Positions 16,992 through 23,014 of a stretch of 41,284 nucleotides of DNA are shown piece after piece (the first letter of the stretch is position 1; every line of letters starts with the position of its first letter). Made by a program: the position numbers and the translations under genes. Origin of the DNA: a virus; the IMG/VR virus record IMGVR_UViG_3300042400_001078, positions 1 to 41,284 of that record; one strand, written 5' to 3'. The notes beneath the pieces were generated by a model. That model saw nothing but the letters and a program-made list of their open reading frames with translations, had not been told where the DNA came from and made no database searches.

Positions 16992-17049
16992 GATATATAT
17001 TTTTGATTATTAATAAATTGTGAGTATTGAATACATATACACGTTAGGC
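16992..17049. other. Candidate attI-like site between recombinase and first cassette
   Basis: The gap from the recombinase ATG to the first core site GTTAGGC (17043-17049) is 52 bases, AT-rich, with GAATACATATACAC directly before the core. In integrons the primary site attI sits exactly here, between intI and the first cassette. There is no large hairpin, which also fits attI rather than attC. The recombinase promoter must lie within the same stretch. Confidence 0.5.
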
Positions 17050-17343
17050 GAGATTGCTAACAGCATCCGAAACCAATTTACGTATTTTCTTTTTGACTGA
17101 TTTTTTAACTTTCCTATATTCATCTTGGTAGTTATCCGCACACCAAACTTCATTAACATATTTTACCGCTTCATTTTTAATAACCGTAGCATACCATCGC
17201 ATTTTAAAGCCATTTGCAGTTACCATTACCTTATATGTAGTTTGGCTTGAAGAGAAAGCAACCTCGCCTAACAGCACATTTGCAATAGGCGGGGTTCCCT
17301 GCTCCGTTGAAAGTTTTTCGTTTTTATTAAGTTCTGTTTTCAT
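17044..17343 (-). CDS. Cassette 1 protein, starts inside its attC loop (99 aa)
   Basis: The ATG (MKTELNKNEKL) lies in the loop of attC1. Translation then passes through the left arm and core as PPIANVLLGEV. The body (VMVTANGFKMRWYATVIKNE, then a very basic KKSVKKKIRKLVSD) is unknown. The stop TAA is made by the core site itself (GCC-TAA-C at 17044-17046). The whole gene therefore fits exactly within one excisable cassette (17044-17391). It is read toward the recombinase. Confidence 0.65.
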   Translation of the reverse strand: MKTELNKNEKLSTEQGTPPIANVLLGEVAFSSSQTTYKVMVTANGFKMRWYATVIKNEAVKYVNEVWCADNYQDEYRKVKKSVKKKIRKLVSDAVSNLA

Positions 17344-17397
17344 ATCAATTTTTTTAGTTATTAATCCCGCCCATCGCAAATATGCAAAACGTTAGGC
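17266..17397 (+). repeat. attC-like site 1
   Basis: The left core GCCTAAC (17266-17272) and right core GTTAGGC (17391-17397) flank imperfectly complementary arms. The left arm ACATTTGCAATAGGCGGGG pairs with the right arm CCCGCCCATCGCAAATATG. The core bases CTCGCCTAAC are the exact complement of the cassette's own beginning GTTAGGCGAG at 17043. The order AACA on the left and CGTT on the right gives the standard attC direction, pointing away from the recombinase. Confidence 0.8.
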
Positions 17398-17402
17398 ACA
17401 AT

Positions 17403-17615
17403 TTAAGACTGTCCAAATCTACCTTTGTCTATATAAATCAACAAAGTGTCTTGATATGTTCCCATATTAGGTCTTACCATTACTGATAGTCCTCGTTCAA
17501 TTATTATATTTACTATCTCACTTTGCTTTTCAACAGAATAATCAAATTCAGAGTTATGTTCAAAGTAAGGTATTAAATCCCGTTCTTTCCAATAAGCTAC
17601 TACTATTTTTTTCAT
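17403..17615 (-). CDS. Cassette 2 protein (70 aa, possible membrane-anchored longer form)
   Basis: The conservative start is MKKIVVAYWKERDLIPYFEH, giving a small soluble alpha/beta protein ending DTLLIYIDKGRFGQS. The same frame is open 60 bases further upstream, to an ATG at 17675 inside the attC2 loop. That would add MYNRLLAYLLYTLLGTVFIL, a credible membrane helix encoded by the attC arm. The gene lies wholly within cassette 2 (17392-17718). Function is unknown. Confidence 0.6.
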   Translation of the reverse strand: MKKIVVAYWKERDLIPYFEHNSEFDYSVEKQSEIVNIIIERGLSVMVRPNMGTYQDTLLIYIDKGRFGQS

Positions 17616-17630
17616 AAGAATAAAAACTGT

Positions 17631-17724
17631 GCCTAACAACGTATATAAGAGATACGCCAATAAGCGGTTATACATTTATTTAAGTTTATCGGTGGCGTAC
17701 CTCTCATATACGCAACCGTTATGC
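17631..17724 (+). repeat. attC-like site 2
   Basis: The left core GCCTAAC and right core GTTATGC flank a strong imperfect hairpin: CGTATATAAGAGATACGCCA pairs with TGGCGTACCTCTCATATACG with only two mismatches. The extended left core GTGCCTAAC complements the cassette start GTTAGGCAC at 17391. This is the best-folded of the six sites. Confidence 0.85.
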
Positions 17725-17725
17725 G

Positions 17726-17995
17726 CTATTTTATAACAATCTCACCTTCCCAAACACCCCAAGAAGAATTTTCCCTAAAGTATTTAATGTGTGTAATTGT
17801 ATCTTCGGTAAGTAGCCACATATTACTTTCTTTCCAAGTAACATTCAATACTCTTTCATTCGCCTTTAGGGTAATTTCTTCTTTCCCTCCAAAGGTTCTT
17901 GCTCTTTTGTTTTTCGTGCAACTGCTAATAAAAACAGCGCATAACAGCACACTTGCAAAAGCAAAGGCTTTAATAGTAAATTGTAACTTTTTCAT
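17726..17995 (-). CDS. Cassette 3 lipoprotein whose signal peptide is encoded by attC (89 aa)
   Basis: The N-terminus MKKLQFTIKAFAFASVLLCA followed by VFISSC is a lipoprotein signal peptide with lipobox FISSC and Cys26 as the lipid-modified residue. The hydrophobic core AFASVLLCA is encoded by the left arm and core of attC3, and the ATG lies in the attC3 loop. The mature part (about 63 residues, with NVTWKESNMWLLTED) is unknown and would sit at the cell envelope. It might alter the host surface during infection, for example by blocking other phages, but that is speculation. Confidence 0.7.
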   Translation of the reverse strand: MKKLQFTIKAFAFASVLLCAVFISSCTKNKRARTFGGKEEITLKANERVLNVTWKESNMWLLTEDTITHIKYFRENSSWGVWEGEIVIK

Positions 17996-18071
17996 TTCTA
18001 TTTTATTTATTGGTTAATTGATAATTTTTCTTTCTAATTCTTTGCCTTCGCAAGTCTGCAAAACGTTAGCA
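17939..18071 (+). repeat. attC-like site 3
   Basis: The left core GCATAAC and right core GTTAGCA flank arms ACTTGCAAAAGCAAAGGC and GCCTTCGCAAGTCTGC. The extended left core GCGCATAAC complements the cassette start GTTATGCGC at 17718. The arms closely resemble those of attC1 (both read AACAGCACAYTTGCAA on the left and TGCAAAACGTTAG on the right), so these two cassettes probably come from a related source. Confidence 0.8.
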
Positions 18072-18080
18072 AACATAAAA

Positions 18081-18305
18081 TTATGAAGCAATATTTGTGA
18101 TTGCAATCACTTTTAAGAGTTCCTCTGCTAACTTTGTTCTACCATAAAAGCAATTATCACAACTGCAAGTTTTGTTGTAACCTAACTTTTTAGAAACTCT
18201 TAAAAGTTGTGCTTTGTGGTCTTCAATATCTTCATCATCTGCTGTGCAATCAGGGTTTCTTTTATCATAGTAACAAAGTGATTGCAAAATTTCTTCTGTG
18301 TTCAT
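18081..18305 (-). CDS. Cassette 4 protein with a Cys cluster (74 aa)
   Basis: The ATG chosen (MNTEEILQSLCYYDKRNPDC) lies 13 bases from the attC4 left core. The protein contains C-x-C-x2-C (CSCDNCFYG), possibly a metal site, and ends LLKVIAITNIAS. The same frame runs upstream through the attC4 arm to a weak TTG start. The gene lies inside cassette 4 (18066-18404). Function is unknown. Confidence 0.6.
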   Translation of the reverse strand: MNTEEILQSLCYYDKRNPDCTADDEDIEDHKAQLLRVSKKLGYNKTCSCDNCFYGRTKLAEELLKVIAITNIAS

Positions 18306-18317
18306 AATTTTACGATT

Positions 18318-18410
18318 TGCTAACAAGGTATATATGCAATACCCTATTAAGATTTGTACTAAATTTAAAGTTTTTGCATCGGGTACTGCATATATACCCA
18401 ACCGTTATAA
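18318..18410 (+). repeat. attC-like site 4
   Basis: The left core TGCTAAC and right core GTTATAA flank arms GGTATATATGCAATACCC and GGGTACTGCATATATACC, nearly perfect complements. The extended left core TTTGCTAAC complements the cassette start GTTAGCAAA at 18065. The arm type resembles attC2 (AACAANG left, AACCGTTAT right). The loop has no gene. Confidence 0.82.
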
Positions 18411-18437
18411 GTAACCCTATCTGGTCGCTTCGCTTAC

Positions 18438-18697
18438 TTATAACAGCAAATAGGCTCAATTTTTAAGCTAATCTTCATGCTCTGATTCAACTTCAAAACT
18501 TTTAATAAACCTTGATTTTAAATCTTCACGAATTTCAACTTTTAAGTTTGCCATCATTTCTTCAATACCATCTTGAAAATCATTCCAATTTTCGTATTCA
18601 TAATCAGGTATCGTAATTGTTACTTTTATTCTTGCCATTTTATTGATTTTTTATATTAAACCGCCTAAAAACTAAGCCTATTCGCAAACCGTTATAA
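18438..18697 (+). repeat. attC-like site 5 with an exceptionally long loop
   Basis: The left core TTATAAC and right core GTTATAA flank arms AGCAAATAGGCTCAATTTTT and AAAAACTAAGCCTATTCGC. The extended left core TTACTTATAAC complements the cassette start GTTATAAGTAA at 18404. The site is about 260 bases long because the 56-residue gene fills the loop. Known attC sites are usually below about 150 bases, so this is unusual. Confidence 0.7.
18468..18638 (-). CDS. Cassette 5 protein lying entirely within an attC loop (56 aa)
   Basis: The protein starts MARIKVTITIPDYEYENWND and continues as one beta strand plus acidic-basic helices (DGIEEMMANLKVEIREDLKS). The coding sequence sits between the two arms of attC5, so the attC loop is the gene itself. 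A small protein of this shape could be an antitoxin-like or regulatory partner, but no family is recognised. The reading direction is the same as for the other cassette genes. Confidence 0.6.
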   Translation of the reverse strand: MARIKVTITIPDYEYENWNDFQDGIEEMMANLKVEIREDLKSRFIKSFEVESEHED

Positions 18698-18712
18698 AAC
18701 ATTAAAACGATT

Positions 18713-18846
18713 TTATAACAAAAGATATATGAAATGGGAGGTGGGAGTCGAACCCACTATCTCCACTACTCACACTTATACCATAGTTCTCCTGAGGAAT
18801 CGAACCTCCTTGATGCTCCCACTTCATATATCTTCAACCGTTGAGC
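18713..18846 (+). repeat. attC-like site 6, end of the array
   Basis: The left core TTATAAC and right core GTTGAGC flank arms AAAGATATATGAAATGGGAG and CTCCCACTTCATATATCTTC. The extended left core TTTTATAAC complements the cassette start GTTATAAAA at 18691. The cassette (18692-18840) is only about 149 bases and has no protein gene. The loop holds a tRNA-like fold. After GTTGAGC the sequence returns to ordinary phage genes. Confidence 0.78.
18734..18822 (-). ncRNA. tRNA-like element inside attC6
   Basis: Read on the minus strand, a 7-bp acceptor-like stem pairs GTGGGAG (5') with CTCCCAT (3', one G-U). A canonical T-arm GTGGG-TTCGACT-CCCAC stands directly before the 3' strand, as in tRNA. Where the D-arm should be there is a second T-like hairpin, GAGG-TTCGATT-CCTC. 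The middle forms only a 5-bp stem ACTAT/GTAGT with a 13-base loop, so there is no normal anticodon arm and no encoded CCA. It is a degenerate or non-canonical tRNA mimic rather than a working tRNA. Confidence 0.55.
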
Positions 18847-18858
18847 AAAATTGCTCCG

Positions 18859-19161
18859 TTAATCAATTATTTCTTGATTAAGCAATATTTTATTTTCACT
18901 AACAAATGCTTGTGCGTACAAGTATATCTGATTTGCTTTCTCAATATTCTTCTTTATATGAGGTATTTCTGATCCACCAATATAAACTTGAATTGTAGGC
19001 TTGCAAAATACCATAATTAAGTATCTATATAGCAAATCATACTGCCTGTCATCTAGCTTAAATTCATTTTTTAAGTTTTTCAAATTCTTGCTATAATTTA
19101 TTTTTTTTGCTTTAAGCATGAATTTCTTAAAGTTTTTTGTGCCTTGCGATTCTATTCTCAT
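18859..19161 (-). CDS. Unknown protein next to the exonuclease (100 aa)
   Basis: The protein starts MRIESQGTKNFKKFMLKAKK and is basic and helical, with a hydrophobic YDLLYRYLIMVF segment. It overlaps the exonuclease gene by 4 bases (ATGA type), so it is probably co-translated and could assist recombination. No family is recognised. Confidence 0.55.
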   Translation of the reverse strand: MRIESQGTKNFKKFMLKAKKINYSKNLKNLKNEFKLDDRQYDLLYRYLIMVFCKPTIQVYIGGSEIPHIKKNIEKANQIYLYAQAFVSENKILLNQEIID

Positions 19162-20078
19162 AAATAATCTTTTAAATTTATAATTTTATTAGTAGGTTTA
19201 ATTGTATTCATGTACTCCCTAGCTTTAATGATACACTCATTTCTTTGTTCAATTCTATCTTGGCTAAATGGATGCTCAATCATGTGAACTCTTTGCTCTT
19301 TTGGTATCTCTTTGAAATCATCAAACCATTCAATGAAGATATTTGTAGATTGCTGACAATATTCTTCTAGTCCTTTACGAGTAAAGATATGATTTTGTAT
19401 TACGGACTTCACTTCTGGGATTCTATCATCATAAATATCTCCACCAGGATTATATAAATCTACTTTATAAGATAATGTTCTAATTTCGTTGTTTACAAGT
19501 TGTATTGGAGTATCTATCAAGCAATGGCAAATGATTGAATTTTTGCTATCCCATAGCTCCATATAGCAATCCATTTGACTTAGGTATATTGCATTGGTGC
19601 TTTCTAGTAAATGTTTTCTAAATGATTCTAGGCTAAATGAGTTTTTAATATCTAGGATAATGTCAAATTTTATATCTCTTTTCCCTGTTACCCACTTGTT
19701 CGACTTTCTTTCATCATCTTTTGTGAATAGTATTCCGGCAACAGAAGAAAGTAAATCTCTTGATTCTTTTTCGCATATAATACCTTTTTTGAAATACTTA
19801 GTATCTAGTAAGTTTTTTCGGCCAGTAGTTTCATAAAAAACTATATCGGCTAGAGCATTTTTTGCAGTATCTGTGAATTTGATAATCTTTGATTCATTGT
19901 CTTTGTGTCGTAAAGATATGTACTCTGCATCTTGGTTGGCAGTCAATGACTTACCATTACCAATAAATCTTTGATGTAGTTCCTCAAATTTAGCCTTTTG
20001 ATTCTCAGTTAAAGGATTTGATGAACAAATGATATTCCCAACCATGTGGCTTCTGAATAGGTAATCGTTAAAATCCAT
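19158..20078 (-). CDS. YqaJ/lambda-type exonuclease of the PD-(D/E)XK fold (306 aa)
   Basis: The likely role is resecting double-stranded ends to give single strands for annealing. The N-terminal helical part is followed by KKGIICEKESRDLLSSV, with E103/E105 as the first catalytic acid, and the TGKRDIKFDIILDIKNSFS core, where D139 and the D143-x-K145 motif form the metal site. SLESFRKHLL then follows, as in phage exonucleases. The gene overlaps the annealing protein gene by 11 bases, the usual recombination pair. Confidence 0.78.
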   Translation of the reverse strand: MDFNDYLFRSHMVGNIICSSNPLTENQKAKFEELHQRFIGNGKSLTANQDAEYISLRHKDNESKIIKFTDTAKNALADIVFYETTGRKNLLDTKYFKKGIICEKESRDLLSSVAGILFTKDDERKSNKWVTGKRDIKFDIILDIKNSFSLESFRKHLLESTNAIYLSQMDCYMELWDSKNSIICHCLIDTPIQLVNNEIRTLSYKVDLYNPGGDIYDDRIPEVKSVIQNHIFTRKGLEEYCQQSTNIFIEWFDDFKEIPKEQRVHMIEHPFSQDRIEQRNECIIKAREYMNTIKPTNKIINLKDYL

Positions 20079-20706
20079 TTTTCAATTTATTAAATAGTGG
20101 ATAATACTTAGTTTGTTCTTCCTCATTGAGCATAAAGTAAACTGCATCTACTTCATCTGCATTTTCGCAGTTTGTAAGCATTAATGCAACATCTTTGAAT
20201 ACCGTTTCTTCAATAACTACTTCCTTAAATTCAGTAGCATTATAAACATCTTGTGCAATACCTAGCATGGATGCACATTTTTTAAGTGCATCTGATGCAG
20301 CTGATTTTAAGTCGTTACCTAGAGATAATGGAATATTGCCATCTTTTCTAAACATAATATCCTTATTTCCGAATTGAGTTTTAGTTATCGTTCTAGTTTG
20401 CTCGTCTTTAACTATTCTTACGGTTAATCTACCTTTACAAATTACCTCTTTAGCTTCTATGTTTACTATTTGCTCTGTAACTTCAAAATCCCAATCCCAA
20501 CCAAACATAAGGTTTAGTGCTTTTTGGATATAGCCTACTGAAACATAGTCCCACGTTCCACCACCTTTGGCTGGTCTTTTACGTTTGAATTTCTCTGGAG
20601 TAGGTCTAAGAATGAATTGCAGTTGATTTTCAGAAAGTAATTGCGAATCGCATAAAGTTAAATCGCTTTTCTTAATTAGTGCTAATTGTGGCTTGTTGTC
20701 TGACAT
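20068..20706 (-). CDS. Rad52-like single-strand annealing protein (212 aa)
   Basis: Segments match the Rad52/22 family of phage annealing proteins: YVSVGYIQKALNLMFGWDWD at about 54-73, an EVICKGRLTVRI strand pair, a middle QFGNKDIMF, and the family hallmark LGNDLKSAASDALKKCASML, which continues as GIAQDVYN. The C-terminal 45 residues are acidic and less conserved. It would anneal single strands made by the adjacent exonuclease, in genome end joining or in taking up foreign DNA. Confidence 0.82.
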   Translation of the reverse strand: MSDNKPQLALIKKSDLTLCDSQLLSENQLQFILRPTPEKFKRKRPAKGGGTWDYVSVGYIQKALNLMFGWDWDFEVTEQIVNIEAKEVICKGRLTVRIVKDEQTRTITKTQFGNKDIMFRKDGNIPLSLGNDLKSAASDALKKCASMLGIAQDVYNATEFKEVVIEETVFKDVALMLTNCENADEVDAVYFMLNEEEQTKYYPLFNKLKNGF

Positions 20707-20731
20707 TTTTTAGTATTTGTGTTTTGATTAA

Positions 20732-21070
20732 TTAATTTGATTGTCTTGAATCTTCTAGTCTTTCAATCCCTAGTTCCTCTTTTTTATCAGAATCACTCAT
20801 TGGAGTTATCTCATTGCAAGTACACATTTCTAGCTTGTTAGATTTTAGCATAAAATAGCTTTCAAATTCTCCTGAATGTTCGTTGTTTACTATCTGTGCA
20901 TCAGAGTTGCTATAAGCCAATTCTAAGGCATTTAGATTGTTTTGTGATAATCTATTAGCTTGATAAACTAAATTGATTTTTTCAACGTATGGATAGCGTT
21001 CTAGTATAGATTGTAGTTCTTCTTCTAGTTTAATGAAGTTGTCTAAGTGATTGTATTTATTTTTGTCCAT
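20732..21070 (-). CDS. Unknown acidic protein, first gene of the recombination operon (112 aa)
   Basis: The protein starts MDKNKYNHLDNFIKLEEELQ. It is helical and acidic, with a CTCNE motif near residue 82 and a polar tail. It is directly behind the promoter at 21091 and precedes the annealing protein by 25 bases. No family is recognised. Confidence 0.55.
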   Translation of the reverse strand: MDKNKYNHLDNFIKLEEELQSILERYPYVEKINLVYQANRLSQNNLNALELAYSNSDAQIVNNEHSGEFESYFMLKSNKLEMCTCNEITPMSDSDKKEELGIERLEDSRQSN

Positions 21071-21090
21071 AATATTATTTTTTAGCAGTG

Positions 21091-21130
21091 CAAATATAAC
21101 TAAATTTTATTAAATGCAAAATATTTTTCA
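21091..21130 (-). promoter_or_regulatory. Early promoter with shared upstream block
   Basis: On the minus strand TATATTTG (21091-21098) matches the Bacteroidota -7 element. About 24 bases upstream lies TGCAAAATATTTTTCA (plus-strand form, 21115-21130), which contains TTTTGCA as a -33-like element on the minus strand. The same 16-base block stands before the promoter at 27054. It would drive the recombination genes, the cassettes and the recombinase. Confidence 0.65.
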
Positions 21131-21138
21131 TTAATAAT

Positions 21139-21471
21139 TTAAGAAAATTTAGATTGTGTTTTGATTTTCTTTGCTAGAATTACCTTTTCATAGTGAGTTT
21201 TATTGATTCTAAATTCCTCAAAGTTTCTTTTTACTCCGTAAATCTTAGAGTGCATCCAGTATGCGTACTGAATAGAGTAATTGAGTTTATCAATTTTAGC
21301 TTTTATGATTCTACCAAGTAGTTCTGTATTGAGAAATGGCTTATCTTTTACATCAGAATTACTTAGGTTGTAATTGATTAGCTGTTGTCCTGGTTTGTAA
21401 ATCATACAACTTGCATGGGGCAGTCCAGAATATGTGTCTTTTGGGTTTTGAAATAATATATAGTTTAGCAT
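21139..21471 (-). CDS. Unknown protein (110 aa)
   Basis: The protein starts MLNYILFQNPKDTYSGLPHA and ends in a basic tail (KVILAKKIKTQSKFS). The middle YAYWMHSKIYGVKRNFEEFR is aromatic-rich. It overlaps the preceding gene by 7 bases and is the last gene before the promoter of the recombination operon. Function is unknown. Confidence 0.5.
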   Translation of the reverse strand: MLNYILFQNPKDTYSGLPHASCMIYKPGQQLINYNLSNSDVKDKPFLNTELLGRIIKAKIDKLNYSIQYAYWMHSKIYGVKRNFEEFRINKTHYEKVILAKKIKTQSKFS

Positions 21472-21695
21472 GATATTAAAATTGTTTGATTAGTTAAATT
21501 ATAGCCTTTTTTATTGAGGTATTTCAGTGATTGTTCTTTTTCTTCTTCATTCAGGTACTTGTATAGAGCTTCTAGTTCAAAGGTTTCATTAAGACTAGCT
21601 TTCAACTCCATGTGTTTGAAATATAGCTTTAAAGTGTGTGTTTTGTGTTTACCTATTGTGGCTGGGAGCTTCGTAATTGTATTTGTATTTTCCAT
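21465..21695 (-). CDS. Unknown small protein (76 aa)
   Basis: The protein starts MENTNTITKLPATIGKHKTH, with a helical KYLNEEEKEQSLKYLNKKGY part. It overlaps the gene before it by 43 bases, which is long but both frames look protein-like. No family is recognised. Confidence 0.5.
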   Translation of the reverse strand: MENTNTITKLPATIGKHKTHTLKLYFKHMELKASLNETFELEALYKYLNEEEKEQSLKYLNKKGYNLTNQTILISC

Positions 21696-21865
21696 TGTAG
21701 CATTAGTTTTTTTAAGTTTTCGGTTGGATCATCAACCATTATTTGTTGCCATATTTTCTTATCTAGTAGCATCCTTTCGGCTTTAGCATCTAGTTTATCA
21801 ATAATATCTAGTTCTGTAGTTTGATTACAGATACTTTGTGCTATAATTTTTGTGTCAAATATCAT
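21653..21865 (-). CDS. Unknown small helical protein (70 aa)
   Basis: The protein starts MIFDTKIIAQSICNQTTELD, followed by KLDAKAERMLLDKKIWQQIM, an amphipathic helix. It shares 11 bases with the end of the preceding gene. Function is unknown. Confidence 0.45.
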   Translation of the reverse strand: MIFDTKIIAQSICNQTTELDIIDKLDAKAERMLLDKKIWQQIMVDDPTENLKKLMLQWKIQIQLRSSQPQ

Positions 21866-22085
21866 CTCTAGTAATTTTTTCGATTATCAATCCCTCGTAT
21901 TTCGTGTATTTTGTGCCTATTGCACCTATTCTTATGCTATCTCCTACATTTAACTTATTTGGGTCTACAAACTTGCCTATAAATGCTTTAGCATTGTGGT
22001 CTGTGTTTAGAATTTCACCATCAGAAGCAATAAATATTACTTTCATATCTTGCCCTAAGTCTTTTAGATTTATTTTTGTGTGCAT
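21855..22085 (-). CDS. Small beta-rich protein (76 aa)
   Basis: The beta-like pattern VIFIASDGEILNTDH, VGDSIRIGAIGTKYTKYEGL and IIEKIT suggests a small barrel. The ATG is preceded by the leader TTAAAACACAAAACA, one of many copies in this region. Function is unknown. Confidence 0.5.
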   Translation of the reverse strand: MHTKINLKDLGQDMKVIFIASDGEILNTDHNAKAFIGKFVDPNKLNVGDSIRIGAIGTKYTKYEGLIIEKITRDDI

Positions 22086-22096
22086 TGTTTTGTGTT

Positions 22097-22180
22097 TTAA
22101 TTGAATAGATTGTAAATTACTGCTATTGCTCCGATGCAGAACGTAACGTAAATAAATGCTTTATATATATCCTTTTCCAT
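22097..22180 (-). CDS. Tiny membrane protein (27 aa)
   Basis: The sequence MEKDIYKAFIYVTFCIGAIA continues into VIYNLFN, one membrane helix with a charged N-terminus. It is preceded by the shared AAAACACAGACA leader directly before ATG, which supports that it is translated. Function is unknown. Confidence 0.45.
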   Translation of the reverse strand: MEKDIYKAFIYVTFCIGAIAVIYNLFN

Positions 22181-22197
22181 TGTCTGTGTTTTGATTA

Positions 22198-22737
22198 TTA
22201 AGATTGGTTTGATGTAAATGCCTCTAATACTTCTTTTTGTTGTTCCTCGTCTAGTAGTTGCCAAAAATCAGCTTCTTTTAATTCTTCTACATTTTCATAA
22301 GAATCTAGTTCACTTTCTAGTATATAATTTATTGCTTCTTCTGTTCCTCTCAATTCAAATATACCTTTCCAAAAGGTATAGCAATTATCAGTGCAATTCC
22401 CGTTTTGAATATCTGCATATCCTGCGAAATCGCATCCAGATTCCTCATATTCATATCTAATTACAAAAGACGGATATTGTTTGCTTATGTTTGTGATTAG
22501 GTCTAGCGATGGACACCATGCAGAATCTCCACTAATATAAAAGTTTTCATCTAAATATCTTTCTACATACATATCAAACCACCTTGCATCATCTCCATTA
22601 GATTTGTATTTTTCAACTAGATTTGAATATAGGTCCGTCCCATTTGTTTCAGTTTCTAAATTATTTATTTTAAAGAAATCATCTATCTCTTTTTTAGTTC
22701 CAGTAAATTCTATTGAGTTATAACAATTATTTGCCAT
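22198..22737 (-). CDS. YubB-like (ferredoxin-fold) protein (179 aa)
   Basis: The start MANNCYNSIEFTGTKKEIDD and the segments SGDSAWCPSLDLI, ISKQYPSFVIRYEYEESGCD and FAGYADIQNG match the pattern of YubB/DUF1281-type proteins of plasmids and phages (N-terminal NWCxNxxxFxG, central SAWxPP, then YxEPGxDFxG). The molecular role of the family is unclear. The acidic C-terminal tail (about 130-179) is extra. Confidence 0.65.
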   Translation of the reverse strand: MANNCYNSIEFTGTKKEIDDFFKINNLETETNGTDLYSNLVEKYKSNGDDARWFDMYVERYLDENFYISGDSAWCPSLDLITNISKQYPSFVIRYEYEESGCDFAGYADIQNGNCTDNCYTFWKGIFELRGTEEAINYILESELDSYENVEELKEADFWQLLDEEQQKEVLEAFTSNQS

Positions 22738-22776
22738 GATATTTTATTTTGTGTTTTGTGAATATTTATTAAATTA

Positions 22777-23001
22777 TTATTTGTTCCAGCTTAATTTTAA
22801 TAGGGTTTCCCATTGTTGTGTTGTGTATAGTCCATATCTATCTCTAGCTTCATTTATAGATATTTTTAGAGTGCTTACTGCTAAGTGTAGGTATTTAGTA
22901 TATAGTTCTATTGGAGGTAAGCTATTTTGGTGCTTATTATATGAATCAAAGATTCTATCTAGGTTTTTATTATACCTTTGTGCTTTCGTTAAATTTGCCA
23001 T
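22777..23001 (-). CDS. Unknown small protein (74 aa)
   Basis: The protein starts MANLTKAQRYNKNLDRIFDS and contains YTKYLHLAVSTLKISINEAR, likely a three-helix fold. The ATG directly follows the leader CTTAAACACAAAACACAA. Function is unknown. Confidence 0.5.
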   Translation of the reverse strand: MANLTKAQRYNKNLDRIFDSYNKHQNSLPPIELYTKYLHLAVSTLKISINEARDRYGLYTTQQWETLLKLSWNK

Positions 23002-23014
23002 TTGTGTTTTGTGT

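Noticed and set aside
18734-18822. A functional tRNA gene
   Set aside because: The acceptor stem and T-arm fit, but there is no proper anticodon arm or D-arm and no CCA, so no amino acid identity can be given.
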